Source of the DNA: JBMNQH01 sp050944035
Lineage (GTDB): Bacteria > Bacillota > Clostridia > Oscillospirales > Oscillospiraceae
DNA: 64,000 bases
Assembly: GCA_050944035.1 (NCBI GenBank)
Contig: JBMNQH010000001.1
Span: 248,001-312,000, forward strand
Reading direction: 5' to 3'
Shown: one piece after another, positions 17,938 through 27,134 of the stretch
Position numbering within the stretch: position 1 is the stretch's first letter
How the letters are laid out: each line of letters starts with the position of its first letter
The notes under the pieces: model-generated
The model's database searches: none
Seen by the model: the letters and a program-made list of their open reading frames with translations, nothing else
Told to the model about the DNA's origin: nothing
Program-made: the position numbers and the translations under genes

Positions 17938-19437
17938 ATGGCAGAAGAAATCATCAATGGCGTATCCGTGGAGGATGATCTGACAGAGGTTATCCGCATC
18001 CGTCGTGAAAAGCTGGCAAAGCTGCAGGGCGAAGGCCGGGATCCGTTTACGATTACCAAGTTTGAGCGCACCGCATACAGCACGGAGATCAAAGAACAGT
18101 TTGAAACTTTGGAAAATACCGACGTCACAGTTGCTGGGCGTATTATGTCCAAACGTGATATGGGTAAAGCCTTTTTCTGTGATTTACAGGATGATAAAGG
18201 TCGAATTCAGCTCTATGTCCGTATCAACGACCTCGGAGAAGAGGCGTTTAACGAGTTCAAGCGTTGGGACATCGGCGACATCATTGGAACCACAGGTATG
18301 GTTTTCCGTACCCGCCGCGGTGAGATCAGTGTACATTGTCACACAATCACACTGCTGGCAAAATCTCTCTTGCCTTTGCCCGAAAAGTTCCATGGTCTGA
18401 CCGATCTGGAAGCCCGTTATCGTCAGCGCTATGTTGATCTCATCATGAATCCCGAATCCCGCCGTGTATTTGAGATTCGCAGCCGCTTTGTGACGCATGT
18501 CCGTAAGTATCTGGACAGCCACGGTTATATGGAAGTTGAGACACCGGTTCTGAATACCATCTCCGGCGGTGCCACAGCAAGGCCTTTTATTACACATCAC
18601 AATACCCTGAATATCGAGATGTATATGCGCATTGCAACTGAGCTGCATCTCAAGCGTCTGATCGTCGGTGGCATCGAGCGCGTGTATGAAATCGGCCGTA
18701 TTTTCCGCAATGAGGGTATGGATACCCGCCACAATCCAGAGTTTACCACAGTCGAGCTGTATCAGGCTTATGCGGATTTCAACGATATGATGGACCTGTT
18801 TGAAGAACTGTTGTCCAGTGCAGCAATGGAAATTCTGGGTACTTATGATGTCGAATGGCAGGGGGAGAAAATCAGCCTGGCCCCAGGCTGGGAACGCCTG
18901 ACCATGGCAGATGCAGTTAAAAAGTATCTGGGTATTGATTTCATGGCGATCGATTCCGATGAGGAAGCAGTTGCAGCTGCAAAGGCAGCAGGTGTAGACA
19001 TGGACGGTGTAGAGCCCACTTGGGGACACGCTCTCTATGAAAGCTATGACCAGAAGGTTGAGTGTCAGATCCTCCAGCCGACCTTTATTACCATGCATCC
19101 CGTGGATGTTTCTCCGCTGGCAAAGCGTAGTCCGGCCGATCCAAGACTGACCGAGCGGTTCGAACTCTTTATCTGCCGCAGTGAGATGGGCAATGCGTTC
19201 TCTGAGCTGAACGACCCCATTGACCAGAAACAGCGTTTCCAGAAGCAGGTTGAGTTGCGGGAAAAGGGCGACGATGAGGCCGGTATGATGGATACAGACT
19301 TTATCACCGCACTGGAATACGGCATGCCGCCTACAGGCGGTTTGGGTATTGGCATCGACCGTTGCGTCATGCTTCTGACCGGCAGCTCTTCGATCCGCGA
19401 TGTTATTTTGTTCCCAACAATGAAACCGCAAGAGTAA
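17938..19437 (+). CDS. lysS: Lysyl-tRNA synthetase, class II
   Basis: Charges tRNA-Lys, 499 residues, start ATG 17938 with AGGAG just upstream. The N-terminal OB-fold anticodon domain (about 50-160) contains VAGRIMSKRDMGKAFFCDLQD. The class II core follows: motif 1 around RSRFVTHVRKYLDSHGYMEV, motif 2 around VYEIGRIFRNEGMDTRHNPE, and motif 3 GLGIGIDRCVMLLTGSSSIR near the end. GGATARPFITHHN, a LysRS hallmark, is intact. greA-lysS pairs are common in clostridia. It ends at a strong terminator at 19551-19588. Confidence 0.97.
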   Translation: MAEEIINGVSVEDDLTEVIRIRREKLAKLQGEGRDPFTITKFERTAYSTEIKEQFETLENTDVTVAGRIMSKRDMGKAFFCDLQDDKGRIQLYVRINDLGEEAFNEFKRWDIGDIIGTTGMVFRTRRGEISVHCHTITLLAKSLLPLPEKFHGLTDLEARYRQRYVDLIMNPESRRVFEIRSRFVTHVRKYLDSHGYMEVETPVLNTISGGATARPFITHHNTLNIEMYMRIATELHLKRLIVGGIERVYEIGRIFRNEGMDTRHNPEFTTVELYQAYADFNDMMDLFEELLSSAAMEILGTYDVEWQGEKISLAPGWERLTMADAVKKYLGIDFMAIDSDEEAVAAAKAAGVDMDGVEPTWGHALYESYDQKVECQILQPTFITMHPVDVSPLAKRSPADPRLTERFELFICRSEMGNAFSELNDPIDQKQRFQKQVELREKGDDEAGMMDTDFITALEYGMPPTGGLGIGIDRCVMLLTGSSSIRDVILFPTMKPQE

Positions 19438-19550
19438 AAATGTAGAGTTTTCAATGGTTTTCCAGTAGTTTGGTAAGCAAACTTAAGCCATTTCAGCCGA
19501 TGTGAACCAAACCAATACCAGAATGAAGCCTCTGACGATGAAAAAGCCGT

Positions 19551-19588
19551 AAGCTGTGGCGCAGGGGATTCCCGCGCCACAGCTTTTT
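19551..19588 (+). terminator. Intrinsic terminator after lysS
   Basis: AAGCTGTGGCGC (19551-19562) pairs with GCGCCACAGCTT (19574-19585), 12 bp, 11-base loop, then a T-run. A second, imperfect GCGGA/TCCGC inverted repeat with ATATA arms lies at about 19605-19640, ahead of the next gene. Confidence 0.9.
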
Positions 19589-19677
19589 CATAATCCGCCA
19601 CAGCGGACGGATATAGCCGATCACCTTCGGATATATCCGCCTGCCGCGGCAGAAGCCTTATTGTGAGGAGCAATAGT

Positions 19678-20415
19678 ATGGAAACAATCACATCCCGTAA
19701 AAATCAGTTGATTGCGCACATTCGAAAGCTCGGCAGCGACAGCAGTTACCGCCGTACAAGCGGCGAATTTGTTTGTGATGGAGAAAAGTTTTTACAGGAA
19801 GCCGTAGCCTGGGGTGCAGAAGTGACAGCCGTTCTCTGGTGCAATGCACCAACGATGCAAATTGACTGCCTCAATTACCTGGTGTCAAACGACTTGCTGG
19901 ATTATGCTTCTCCGTTAAAACATACACCTGGCCCGCTGTTTTCTGTTGCCATTCCCAAAGAAAAGAAAACGGCAGGGATCCGTGCGATTGTACTTGACGG
20001 GGTTCAGGACCCCGGCAATGTTGGAACAGTGATCCGCACTGCCAATGCATTTTCTATGGATGCTGTTATTTTGACCAATGGCTGTGCGGATTTATATAAC
20101 CCAAAAACCATTCGCGCGACGATGGGCGCTGTGTTTCGGCAAACCACGCTGGAGATGGAGCCTGCGGCCTTGGCGGAATGGTTGCAGTGTCATGGACTAA
20201 CGCTATGCGGCGCGGCGCTGTCTGAACAGGCGATGGATATTCGCAATATTGTAAGAGAAAATACCGTCATAGCGATTGGCAGCGAGGGGCGTGGGTTGAG
20301 TCCTGCAGTTCTGGCGTTGTGCCAGAAACAGATGATTATCCCGATGAATCCAGCCTGTGAATCTCTCAATGCAGCCATTGCGGCAGCTGTGGCTATGTGG
20401 GAGTTTACCCGTTAA
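19678..20415 (+). CDS. SpoU/TrmH-family RNA 2'-O-methyltransferase
   Basis: S-adenosylmethionine-dependent ribose methylase of the knotted SPOUT fold, 245 residues, start ATG 19678 eight bases after GAGGAG. An N-terminal substrate-binding domain (TSRKNQLIAHIRKL) precedes the catalytic part. The three SpoU motifs are clear: DGVQDPGNVGTVIRTANAF, AIGSEGRGLS and IPMNPACESLNAAIAAAVAM, the last two forming the knot. The architecture is that of 23S rRNA methylases of the RlmB/TsnR-like group. Which rRNA or tRNA base is modified cannot be read here. It is followed 19 bases later by dprA. Confidence 0.9.
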   Translation: METITSRKNQLIAHIRKLGSDSSYRRTSGEFVCDGEKFLQEAVAWGAEVTAVLWCNAPTMQIDCLNYLVSNDLLDYASPLKHTPGPLFSVAIPKEKKTAGIRAIVLDGVQDPGNVGTVIRTANAFSMDAVILTNGCADLYNPKTIRATMGAVFRQTTLEMEPAALAEWLQCHGLTLCGAALSEQAMDIRNIVRENTVIAIGSEGRGLSPAVLALCQKQMIIPMNPACESLNAAIAAAVAMWEFTR

Positions 20416-20434
20416 ATAAAGGAGGGGACGCTCT

Positions 20435-21739
20435 TTGTCAACTCTCAAGTATTGGATTTGGCTCTCGACGTTGCGCGGGATCCGCCCGCGCGTAAAGAAT
20501 CTTTTGCTGGAGCGGTTTGAAACGCCGCAGGGCATTTACTTTGCCGGCGAAGGGGATTACGCCGCGCTGGAAGGAATCACTAGACGAGAGCTGGAAATCC
20601 TGAAACACAAAGAGGAGTCTGCGGTGCTGGCAGTGATGGAAGCCTGTGCCCGTGAGCACATTCAAATCATTACGCTACAAGACGCGGAATATCCTGAGCG
20701 CTTAAAGCATATCTATGACCCGCCTGTCGTACTCTATGTGAAGGGGCGGTTGCCCATAGTTGACAATGAGGTCGCAATTGGAACGGTTGGTACCAGAAAA
20801 GCAACGCCGTATGGCCTAAAAATGGGACGTCAGCTCGGCTTCGAGTTGACAAAAGGCGGTGCTTTGGTTATTTCCGGTTTGGCCGCCGGTGTGGATTCCG
20901 CTGCGGCGGAAGGGGCACTGCAGGCCGGCGGAAGTTGCATTGGTGTGCTTGGTACCGCGATTGATGAAGTATATCCAAAATTTAATATGCGGTTGTTTGA
21001 CGATGTTGCCGCCGTTGGTGCCTTGGTTAGTGAGTATGCGCCGGGGACAAAAACAGGACCGGAGGATTTTCCGCTGCGAAATCGAATAATCAGCGGTCTT
21101 TCAGTCGGTGTGACCATCATCGAGGCGCCGCTTCGCAGCGGTGCATTGATTACCGCTTCTCTTGCATTGGAGCAGGGAAGAGATGTCTTTGCTGTTCCGG
21201 GCAATGCGGATTCTTCGGCTTGTGCCGGTTCCAATCGTCTGATCAAAGAAGGTGCAAAGGCCGTTACAGAGGCCAGAGATATTTTGGAGGACTATGTTGG
21301 CCTCTTTCCAGGTAAACTAAAATTGTTTTATCAGGCGCCGAAAGCGCCAGAAAAAGCGGTGGTTTCCCAACCAACGGAATCCTCCGCAAGTGAGACAAAA
21401 CGGCGTAGGAATTTTCTGCGCAGATTTCGAGAGAAGCAGGGCGAGCAAAGACAGAGACGAGAACCGGAAACCGGGAAAGATTTTGTCGGCGTACGACGGC
21501 CTGTGCCTTCTACAAACAGTTCTGCGGAGCAAACGGCTTCGCTGGACTCTTTTACAGAACCACAGCGTACGATTTTGACTGCTATGCAGCAGCCATCCAT
21601 GCATGTGGATGAAATCATCGGCGCCTGTGGACTACCGGCTTCTGTTGTCCTTGCTGAACTGACCATTTTACAGATCAGCGGCGCTGTGACACAGGAGCAG
21701 GGTAAACGATTTACAAGGAATATTGCTGAAAAACAGTAA
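20435..21739 (+). CDS. dprA: DNA processing protein DprA
   Basis: Loads RecA onto incoming single-stranded DNA during natural transformation, 434 residues. It starts at TTG 20435, nine bases after AGGAGG. An N-terminal helical/HhH region is followed by the Rossmann-like core with GTRKATPYGLKMG, ISGLAAGVDSAAAEGAL, VLGTAIDEVYP, and PLRNRIISGLSVGVTIIEA. A basic, low-complexity linker (about 300-365) leads to a C-terminal winged-helix domain near 375-430. Together with comEC at 46.4 kb this gives two core competence functions in the window; dprA is also kept in non-competent species. It belongs to the dprA-topA-trmFO cluster usual in Firmicutes. Confidence 0.95.
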   Translation: MSTLKYWIWLSTLRGIRPRVKNLLLERFETPQGIYFAGEGDYAALEGITRRELEILKHKEESAVLAVMEACAREHIQIITLQDAEYPERLKHIYDPPVVLYVKGRLPIVDNEVAIGTVGTRKATPYGLKMGRQLGFELTKGGALVISGLAAGVDSAAAEGALQAGGSCIGVLGTAIDEVYPKFNMRLFDDVAAVGALVSEYAPGTKTGPEDFPLRNRIISGLSVGVTIIEAPLRSGALITASLALEQGRDVFAVPGNADSSACAGSNRLIKEGAKAVTEARDILEDYVGLFPGKLKLFYQAPKAPEKAVVSQPTESSASETKRRRNFLRRFREKQGEQRQRREPETGKDFVGVRRPVPSTNSSAEQTASLDSFTEPQRTILTAMQQPSMHVDEIIGACGLPASVVLAELTILQISGAVTQEQGKRFTRNIAEKQ

Positions 21740-21761
21740 TCTGAGAAATGAGGAATCGTCA

Positions 21762-24011
21762 ATGGCAAAAGCTAAGACGGATCTGGTCATTGTAGAATCT
21801 CCAACTAAGGCCAGAACCATAGAAAAGTATCTTGGCAGCAATTATAAGGTTGTAGCATCGATGGGGCATCTTCGGGATCTGCCGAAGAGCACCATGGGTG
21901 TTGATATAGAAGGCGGATTTGTTCCGCAGTACATTCCAGTCAAGGGCAGAGAGGACATCATTTCGGAGCTGAAAAAGCGTGCAAAGAGCGCACAGACTGT
22001 TTATCTTGCCACTGACCCGGACCGTGAAGGAGAGGCTATTTCCTGGCATCTGAAAGAACTGTTGAACCTTTCGGATGAGAAGGCAAAGCGCGTCACGTTT
22101 AATGAAATCACGAAAAAGGTTGTACAGGAAAGCATCCAGAATCCGCGTGATATCGATGCCGACCTGGTAGACGCCCAGCAGGCTCGTCGTATTCTGGACC
22201 GCATTGTGGGCTATAAGCTCAGCCCGTTGCTCTGGAGAAAAGTCAAGAAGGGGTTGTCAGCCGGTCGGGTACAATCCGTTGCAACCCGTATGGTGGTTGA
22301 CCGCGAAGAAGAGATCAAAGCTTTTGTGCCGGAGGAATACTGGCATTTGGACGTTGATCTGCTGCGAATCGAGCAGGAAGGTCAATTCACCGCGCGGTTC
22401 TACGGGATGGCCGGGAAAAAGATGGAGCTGCACAACGAGGACGAAGTCAACACCGTTGTTGCTGCGATTGAAAACAGCCCTTTCAAAATTGCCAATGTCA
22501 AGCGCGGAAAGAAGCAGCGTTCTCCGTCGCCACCGTTTATTACGTCCACCTTACAGCAGGAAGCATCCCGCCGACTGGGTATGACGCCGCGCCGAACCAT
22601 GTCGGTTGCACAGCAGCTATATGAAGGCATTGACATCGAAGGCGAAGGCACAATCGGTCTGATTACCTATATGCGTACGGACTCCTTGCGCATTTCCGAA
22701 GATGCGCTAGCCGCAGCAGGGGACTTCATCGTCGCGCATTATGGCAGCGACTATTACCATGGAAAGCCTCGTCGATTTAAGACCAAGTCCGGTGCACAGG
22801 ATGCCCATGAGGCCATTCGTCCCAGCATTGTGACACTGACGCCGGAGTCCATAAAAAAGAGCTTAACGCCGGAACAGTACCGTTTGTACCGTCTGATCTG
22901 GGGGCGTTTTACCGCAAGCCAGATGGCAAATGCCGTATATGACAGCGTGACCATTGATGCGGAAAGCGCCGGCTATCTGTTCCGCGCCAACTATTCCGAA
23001 ATCCGGTTTCCCGGTTATACTGCCGTCTATGAAGAAGCCAAGGATGAAGGTGGCGAAGAAGTGCGCAAACCTCTGCCGTCTCTGACAGAGGGCGAGATCG
23101 TCAAGCTGGAAAAAATCAAGAAGGATCAGCAGTTTACCACAGCCCCGCCTCGCTACACCGAGGCAACGCTGATCCGTGCGATGGAGGAAAAGGGTATTGG
23201 CCGTCCCAGCACCTATGCACCGACCATCAGCACCATTACAGCCCGTGAGTACGTTATCAAAGAGGGAAAGCATCTGCGTCCCACGATTCTCGGGGAGGTC
23301 ATTACCGGCCTGATGAAGGAGCGGTTTCCGGATATTGTCGACTTGAAGTTTACGGCGCATATGGAAGATGATCTCGACCGCGTTGAAGAAGGCCAGCGGC
23401 CATGGAAGAGTGTTCTGGAGGACTTCTACGGTGGATTTGAAACGGAGCTTTCCAATGCGGAGAAGGCACTGGAAGGTGTGCATATTAAGGTGCCCGATGA
23501 GGTCTCGAATGAAATCTGTGAAAAGTGCGGTCGGAATCTGGTTGTCAAGTCCGGTCGATTTGGGCGCTTTCTGGCCTGTCCGGGCTATCCGGAGTGTGAC
23601 TTTACCATGCCGCTTGTCGTGGAAATGCCCGGTAAATGCCCCCGCTGCGGCAGCCGCATTTTAAAGCGTACCTCTAAAAAGGGCTATAACTATTACGCCT
23701 GTGAAAAGGGTGCTGCCTGTGGCTTTATGACCTGGGATGTTCCAACGAAGGACAATTGTCCGGAATGTGGAAAGACCATGTTTAAAAAGTCCGGTAAGGG
23801 TCAGCGAAAGGCCTTTTGCATCAACGAGGAATGTCCGGCCTTTGTTCCGGAGGAAAAGCGCGGCTATAAGCGGAAACCCAAAAAGACAGAAGGCGAAGGG
23901 GAGTCCGTATCCAAAGCCGAATCCACTGCGGATACCGCAGTGCAAACTGAACAACAACCAGCTGTTGCAGGGAATGATACAGCAACAGCTGTTACCGATG
24001 AAAAACAATAG
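21762..24011 (+). CDS. topA: DNA topoisomerase I
   Basis: Relaxes negative supercoils by a type IA mechanism, 749 residues, start ATG 21762 after GAGGAA. The Toprim domain opens with VIVESPTKARTIEKYLG and contains DPDREGEAISWHL. The active-site tyrosine is Tyr303 in LITYMRTDS. Three C-terminal zinc-ribbon repeats begin near residue 586: EICEKCGRN with CPGYPEC, then CPRCGSR with CEKGAAC, then CPECGK with CINEEC. A Glu/Thr-rich tail of about 40 residues closes the protein. Spacing to trmFO is 17 bases, so the three genes dprA, topA and trmFO form one operon. Confidence 0.97.
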   Translation: MAKAKTDLVIVESPTKARTIEKYLGSNYKVVASMGHLRDLPKSTMGVDIEGGFVPQYIPVKGREDIISELKKRAKSAQTVYLATDPDREGEAISWHLKELLNLSDEKAKRVTFNEITKKVVQESIQNPRDIDADLVDAQQARRILDRIVGYKLSPLLWRKVKKGLSAGRVQSVATRMVVDREEEIKAFVPEEYWHLDVDLLRIEQEGQFTARFYGMAGKKMELHNEDEVNTVVAAIENSPFKIANVKRGKKQRSPSPPFITSTLQQEASRRLGMTPRRTMSVAQQLYEGIDIEGEGTIGLITYMRTDSLRISEDALAAAGDFIVAHYGSDYYHGKPRRFKTKSGAQDAHEAIRPSIVTLTPESIKKSLTPEQYRLYRLIWGRFTASQMANAVYDSVTIDAESAGYLFRANYSEIRFPGYTAVYEEAKDEGGEEVRKPLPSLTEGEIVKLEKIKKDQQFTTAPPRYTEATLIRAMEEKGIGRPSTYAPTISTITAREYVIKEGKHLRPTILGEVITGLMKERFPDIVDLKFTAHMEDDLDRVEEGQRPWKSVLEDFYGGFETELSNAEKALEGVHIKVPDEVSNEICEKCGRNLVVKSGRFGRFLACPGYPECDFTMPLVVEMPGKCPRCGSRILKRTSKKGYNYYACEKGAACGFMTWDVPTKDNCPECGKTMFKKSGKGQRKAFCINEECPAFVPEEKRGYKRKPKKTEGEGESVSKAESTADTAVQTEQQPAVAGNDTATAVTDEKQ

Positions 24012-24028
24012 AGAAAAGGAGAACACGA

Positions 24029-25345
24029 TTGGAACAGGTAACCGTCATAGGCGCCGGACTGGCCGGCAGTGAATGTGCCTGGCAACTGGCAAATCGAGGG
24101 ATCTCTGTCACACTGGTTGAGATGAAACCCAAAAAGATGACGCCTGCCCATGTCTCTCCCAATTTTGCAGAGCTGGTTTGCTCCAATTCCCTCCGCAGTG
24201 ACGACTTGACCAATGCAGTCGGACTGCTGAAAGAGGAGCTTCGCAAGCTGGACTCTCTGATTATGACATGTGCAGATGCCAACCGTGTTGCGGCTGGTGG
24301 TGCGCTTGCCGTGGACCGTGAAGGGTTTTCTGCCATGGTTACGGAGCAGATCCGAAATCACCCCAATATTACAGTTGTGGAAGAAGAATATTCCGCTCTG
24401 CCGGAAGGCGAGGTTGTGGTGGCAACGGGTCCGCTGACTTCCGATGCCTTGATTCCTGCGATCGCAGCGCTGTGCGATGGTACAGGGTTTTTGAATTTCT
24501 ATGATGCAGCCGCACCCATTGTCACATTGGACAGCGTAGATATGGACAGTGCGTTTTTTGCATCGCGTTATGATAAGGGCACCGCGGACTATGTCAACTG
24601 CCCGATGACGCAGGAGGAATATCTGGCGTTCTGGAAAGAACTATGCAGTGCCAGGGAGGCAGAAGTACACGGTTTTGATGATGGGGGTGTCTTTGAAGGC
24701 TGTATGCCGGTCGAGGTCATGGCGCGTCGTGGCGAGGACACTCTTCGCTATGGTCCCATGAAGCCCGTGGGACTACGGGATCCGAGAACCGGACAGGAGA
24801 GCTATGCCGTGGTGCAGCTGCGCCGCGACAACGCAGTTGGAACGATCTACAATATGGTTGGGTTTCAAACCCATCTGGCTTTTCCGGAGCAGCGCCGCGT
24901 GTTTTCCATGATTCCAGCTCTCCGCAATGCGGAGTTTGTACGTTACGGCGTCATGCACCGCAATACCTATCTGAATTCGCCGCAGCTTCTGGATCGGTAT
25001 TACCGGCTGCGGGCGAATCCGCATATCAGTTTTGCCGGGCAGATTACCGGGGTAGAGGGCTATGTTGAGTCCTGCGCTTCCGGTATGCTGGTTGGCATTG
25101 AAACCGCTGCCCGTCTGCTTGGACTGTCGGCTGTGGATTTCCCGCGGGAGACGGCGATTGGTGCGCTGGCGCTTTATGTCTCTGAAGGCTCTGTCGCGAA
25201 TTTCCAGCCGATGAATGTCAACTTCGGCATCATTGCCCCGCTTGGATACCGAGTCAAGGGCAAGCGAAACAAGAATACAGAACTTTCGAACCGTGCGCTG
25301 GACGCGATCGGAACCTGCCGTGAACATGAGGTATTTCACAGATGA
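24029..25345 (+). CDS. trmFO: tRNA (uracil-54-C5) methyltransferase, folate- and FAD-dependent
   Basis: Makes ribothymidine at position 54 of tRNA with methylene-tetrahydrofolate and FAD, formerly Gid. It has 438 residues and starts at TTG 24029 after AAAGGAG. The FAD-binding GAGLAGSECAWQLANRG begins at residue 7; the family block NFAELVCSNSLRSDDLTNAVG carries the redox-active cysteine. The C-terminal part includes GQITGVEGYVESCASG and FQPMNVNFGI, also family hallmarks. It overlaps the next gene, plsX, by the ATGA tetranucleotide, which indicates coupling. topA-trmFO is a conserved pair in Firmicutes. Confidence 0.97.
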   Translation: MEQVTVIGAGLAGSECAWQLANRGISVTLVEMKPKKMTPAHVSPNFAELVCSNSLRSDDLTNAVGLLKEELRKLDSLIMTCADANRVAAGGALAVDREGFSAMVTEQIRNHPNITVVEEEYSALPEGEVVVATGPLTSDALIPAIAALCDGTGFLNFYDAAAPIVTLDSVDMDSAFFASRYDKGTADYVNCPMTQEEYLAFWKELCSAREAEVHGFDDGGVFEGCMPVEVMARRGEDTLRYGPMKPVGLRDPRTGQESYAVVQLRRDNAVGTIYNMVGFQTHLAFPEQRRVFSMIPALRNAEFVRYGVMHRNTYLNSPQLLDRYYRLRANPHISFAGQITGVEGYVESCASGMLVGIETAARLLGLSAVDFPRETAIGALALYVSEGSVANFQPMNVNFGIIAPLGYRVKGKRNKNTELSNRALDAIGTCREHEVFHR

Positions 25346-26376
25346 GAATCATTATTGACGCTATGGGCGGCGATAACGCCCCAGAAGAAATCGTCAAAGG
25401 TGCGGTGTTTTCCCGCAAAGAATTTGGCGTAGATATTACGCTGGTCGGCAGAAAAGATGATATTGTTCGCTGTCTGGAGCGGGAGGGAATGTCCGCTCCC
25501 TACAGTGGGTATCAGATCGTCCATGCGGAAGAAGTGATTACGATGGAGGACGAGCCGAGCACGGCAATCCGCCGCAAACGCAATTCTTCGATGGCCATGG
25601 CTTTGACCATGCTGAAAAACGGAGAGGGCGACGCAGTTATTTCAGCCGGTAGCACCGGCGCCCTGCTCACCGGTGCGACCCTGCTGGTTCGCCGAATCCG
25701 CGGGATTCAGAGAGCGGCCATGGCACCGGTTTTGCCCAGTGCAAACGGCGGCGTTTTGTTGATCGACTGCGGCGCAAATGTGGAGTGCACACCGGAGTAT
25801 TTGCTTCAGTTTGCCTATATGGGATCGTTCTATGCCAAGAACATCATGGGGCGTTCCGCGCCCCGTGTCGGCCTGCTCAACATTGGCACAGAGGATACCA
25901 AGGGCGGCGAGCTGCAGAAGAAAACCTTTGCGCTGTTACAGGCAGCAAGCAGCAATGGTCGGATTCAGTTTATTGGCAATGTTGAGGCAAAGGGAATCTT
26001 TTCCGGGAACGTCGATGTTCTGGTCACAGATGGTTTTACCGGCAATGTTTTGCTGAAAGCTGTGGAAGGTACGGCCAGCTATGCCATGGGCTGTTTAAAA
26101 AATGTGTTTATGAAAAGCTTGAAAACGAAATTGGCGGCTGTAATGATTAAGAGCGGATTGCGTGAGATCAAGCACTCCATGGACCCCAACGAGGTCGGTG
26201 GAACCGCCATGCTTGGTATTTCCGCGCCGGTATTCAAGGCTCATGGATCTTCCGATGCACGTGCCATCTGCAATGCAGTCCGGCAGGCGATGACCTTTGT
26301 GGACACTGGTGTTATTGGAGAGATCCAGAATAATATCGAGTACATGCGCTTACACGACGATACAACAGCGGAATAA
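25342..26376 (+). CDS. plsX: Phosphate acyltransferase PlsX
   Basis: Converts acyl-ACP to acyl-phosphate at the start of phospholipid synthesis, 344 residues. The N-terminus MRIIIDAMGGDNAPEEIVKG is diagnostic, and GEGDAVISAGSTGALLTGAT and LLNIGTEDTKGGE follow in family order. The start overlaps the trmFO stop (ATGA). In Bacillus plsX is followed by fabD-fabG-acpP and then rnc; here the fatty-acid genes are absent and rnc follows after a hairpin, so the cluster has been rearranged. Function should still depend on plsY and acp genes elsewhere. Confidence 0.96.
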   Translation: MRIIIDAMGGDNAPEEIVKGAVFSRKEFGVDITLVGRKDDIVRCLEREGMSAPYSGYQIVHAEEVITMEDEPSTAIRRKRNSSMAMALTMLKNGEGDAVISAGSTGALLTGATLLVRRIRGIQRAAMAPVLPSANGGVLLIDCGANVECTPEYLLQFAYMGSFYAKNIMGRSAPRVGLLNIGTEDTKGGELQKKTFALLQAASSNGRIQFIGNVEAKGIFSGNVDVLVTDGFTGNVLLKAVEGTASYAMGCLKNVFMKSLKTKLAAVMIKSGLREIKHSMDPNEVGGTAMLGISAPVFKAHGSSDARAICNAVRQAMTFVDTGVIGEIQNNIEYMRLHDDTTAE

Positions 26377-26388
26377 TTCCGCAATTTG

Positions 26389-26429
26389 CAAAGATTCTCC
26401 GGGCGGATCTTCGCTCAGGAGAATCTTTG
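26389..26429 (+). terminator. Hairpin between plsX and rnc
   Basis: CAAAGATTCTCC (26389-26400) pairs perfectly with GGAGAATCTTTG (26418-26429), loop 17 bases. The T-run after it is poor, so it may be a weak terminator or a processing site (RNase III often trims its own leader). Confidence 0.6.
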
Positions 26430-26456
26430 TGTTCATGATACAAGGGAGGCTGTAAA

Positions 26457-27134
26457 ATGGATGCGTTACAGGCGATGCTTGCCTATACATTTCGTGATCC
26501 CACGCTCCTCAGCACAGCGTTGAATCATAGTTCCTATGCTAATGAGCGGCGAGGGCACAGCGAAAAAAGCAACGAACGGTTGGAATTTCTCGGAGATTCT
26601 GTTCTGGGATTTGTAGTTGCCAACTATTTATATCAAAATTTTCCGGATTTTCCTGAGGGACGCATGACCCGATTGCGGGCAGAATTGGTCTGCGAGCAAA
26701 GTTTGTATACGGTCGCGGAGCAAATCCATCTGGGTCGGTATATGAAATTGGGCAAAGGAGAAGAACGTACCGGAGGCAGAGCCCGTCCATCGATTCTGGC
26801 CGACGCTGTAGAGGCGGTGATTGCTGCTTTGTATCTCGATGGAGGCATCGAAGCTGCTAGGACGTTTATTGAGACGTACATTCTCCATGATCTGGAAGAC
26901 GGAATCGAGCAATGCAGGACAGACTATAAAACGACATTGCAGGAACTGGTACAGCGCGAAAGTGGTCAGGTTTTGTCTTATGAGATGATTGGAGAAAGTG
27001 GACCCGAACACAACAAACTGTTTACAGCACAGGTGACGCTCAATGGAACCGTGGTCGGTGCGGGAGAAGGTCACACAAAAAAGGCTGCAGAGCAGGCGGC
27101 CGCCAAGTGTGCGTTGGAAACATTGCCGCAATGA
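26457..27134 (+). CDS. rnc: Ribonuclease III
   Basis: Cleaves double-stranded RNA, matures rRNA precursors, 225 residues. ATG 26457 follows GGGAGG. The catalytic signature NERLEFLGDSVL is at 39-50, and the second metal-binding cluster is in ADAVEAVIAALYLDGG. The C-terminal double-stranded RNA-binding domain begins near 155 and ends with the KKAAEQAAAKCALETL helix. The stop overlaps the next gene's start (ATGA). The plsX-rnc-hairpin context leaves room for autoregulation by self-cleavage, known in other bacteria but not shown here. Confidence 0.96.
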   Translation: MDALQAMLAYTFRDPTLLSTALNHSSYANERRGHSEKSNERLEFLGDSVLGFVVANYLYQNFPDFPEGRMTRLRAELVCEQSLYTVAEQIHLGRYMKLGKGEERTGGRARPSILADAVEAVIAALYLDGGIEAARTFIETYILHDLEDGIEQCRTDYKTTLQELVQRESGQVLSYEMIGESGPEHNKLFTAQVTLNGTVVGAGEGHTKKAAEQAAAKCALETLPQ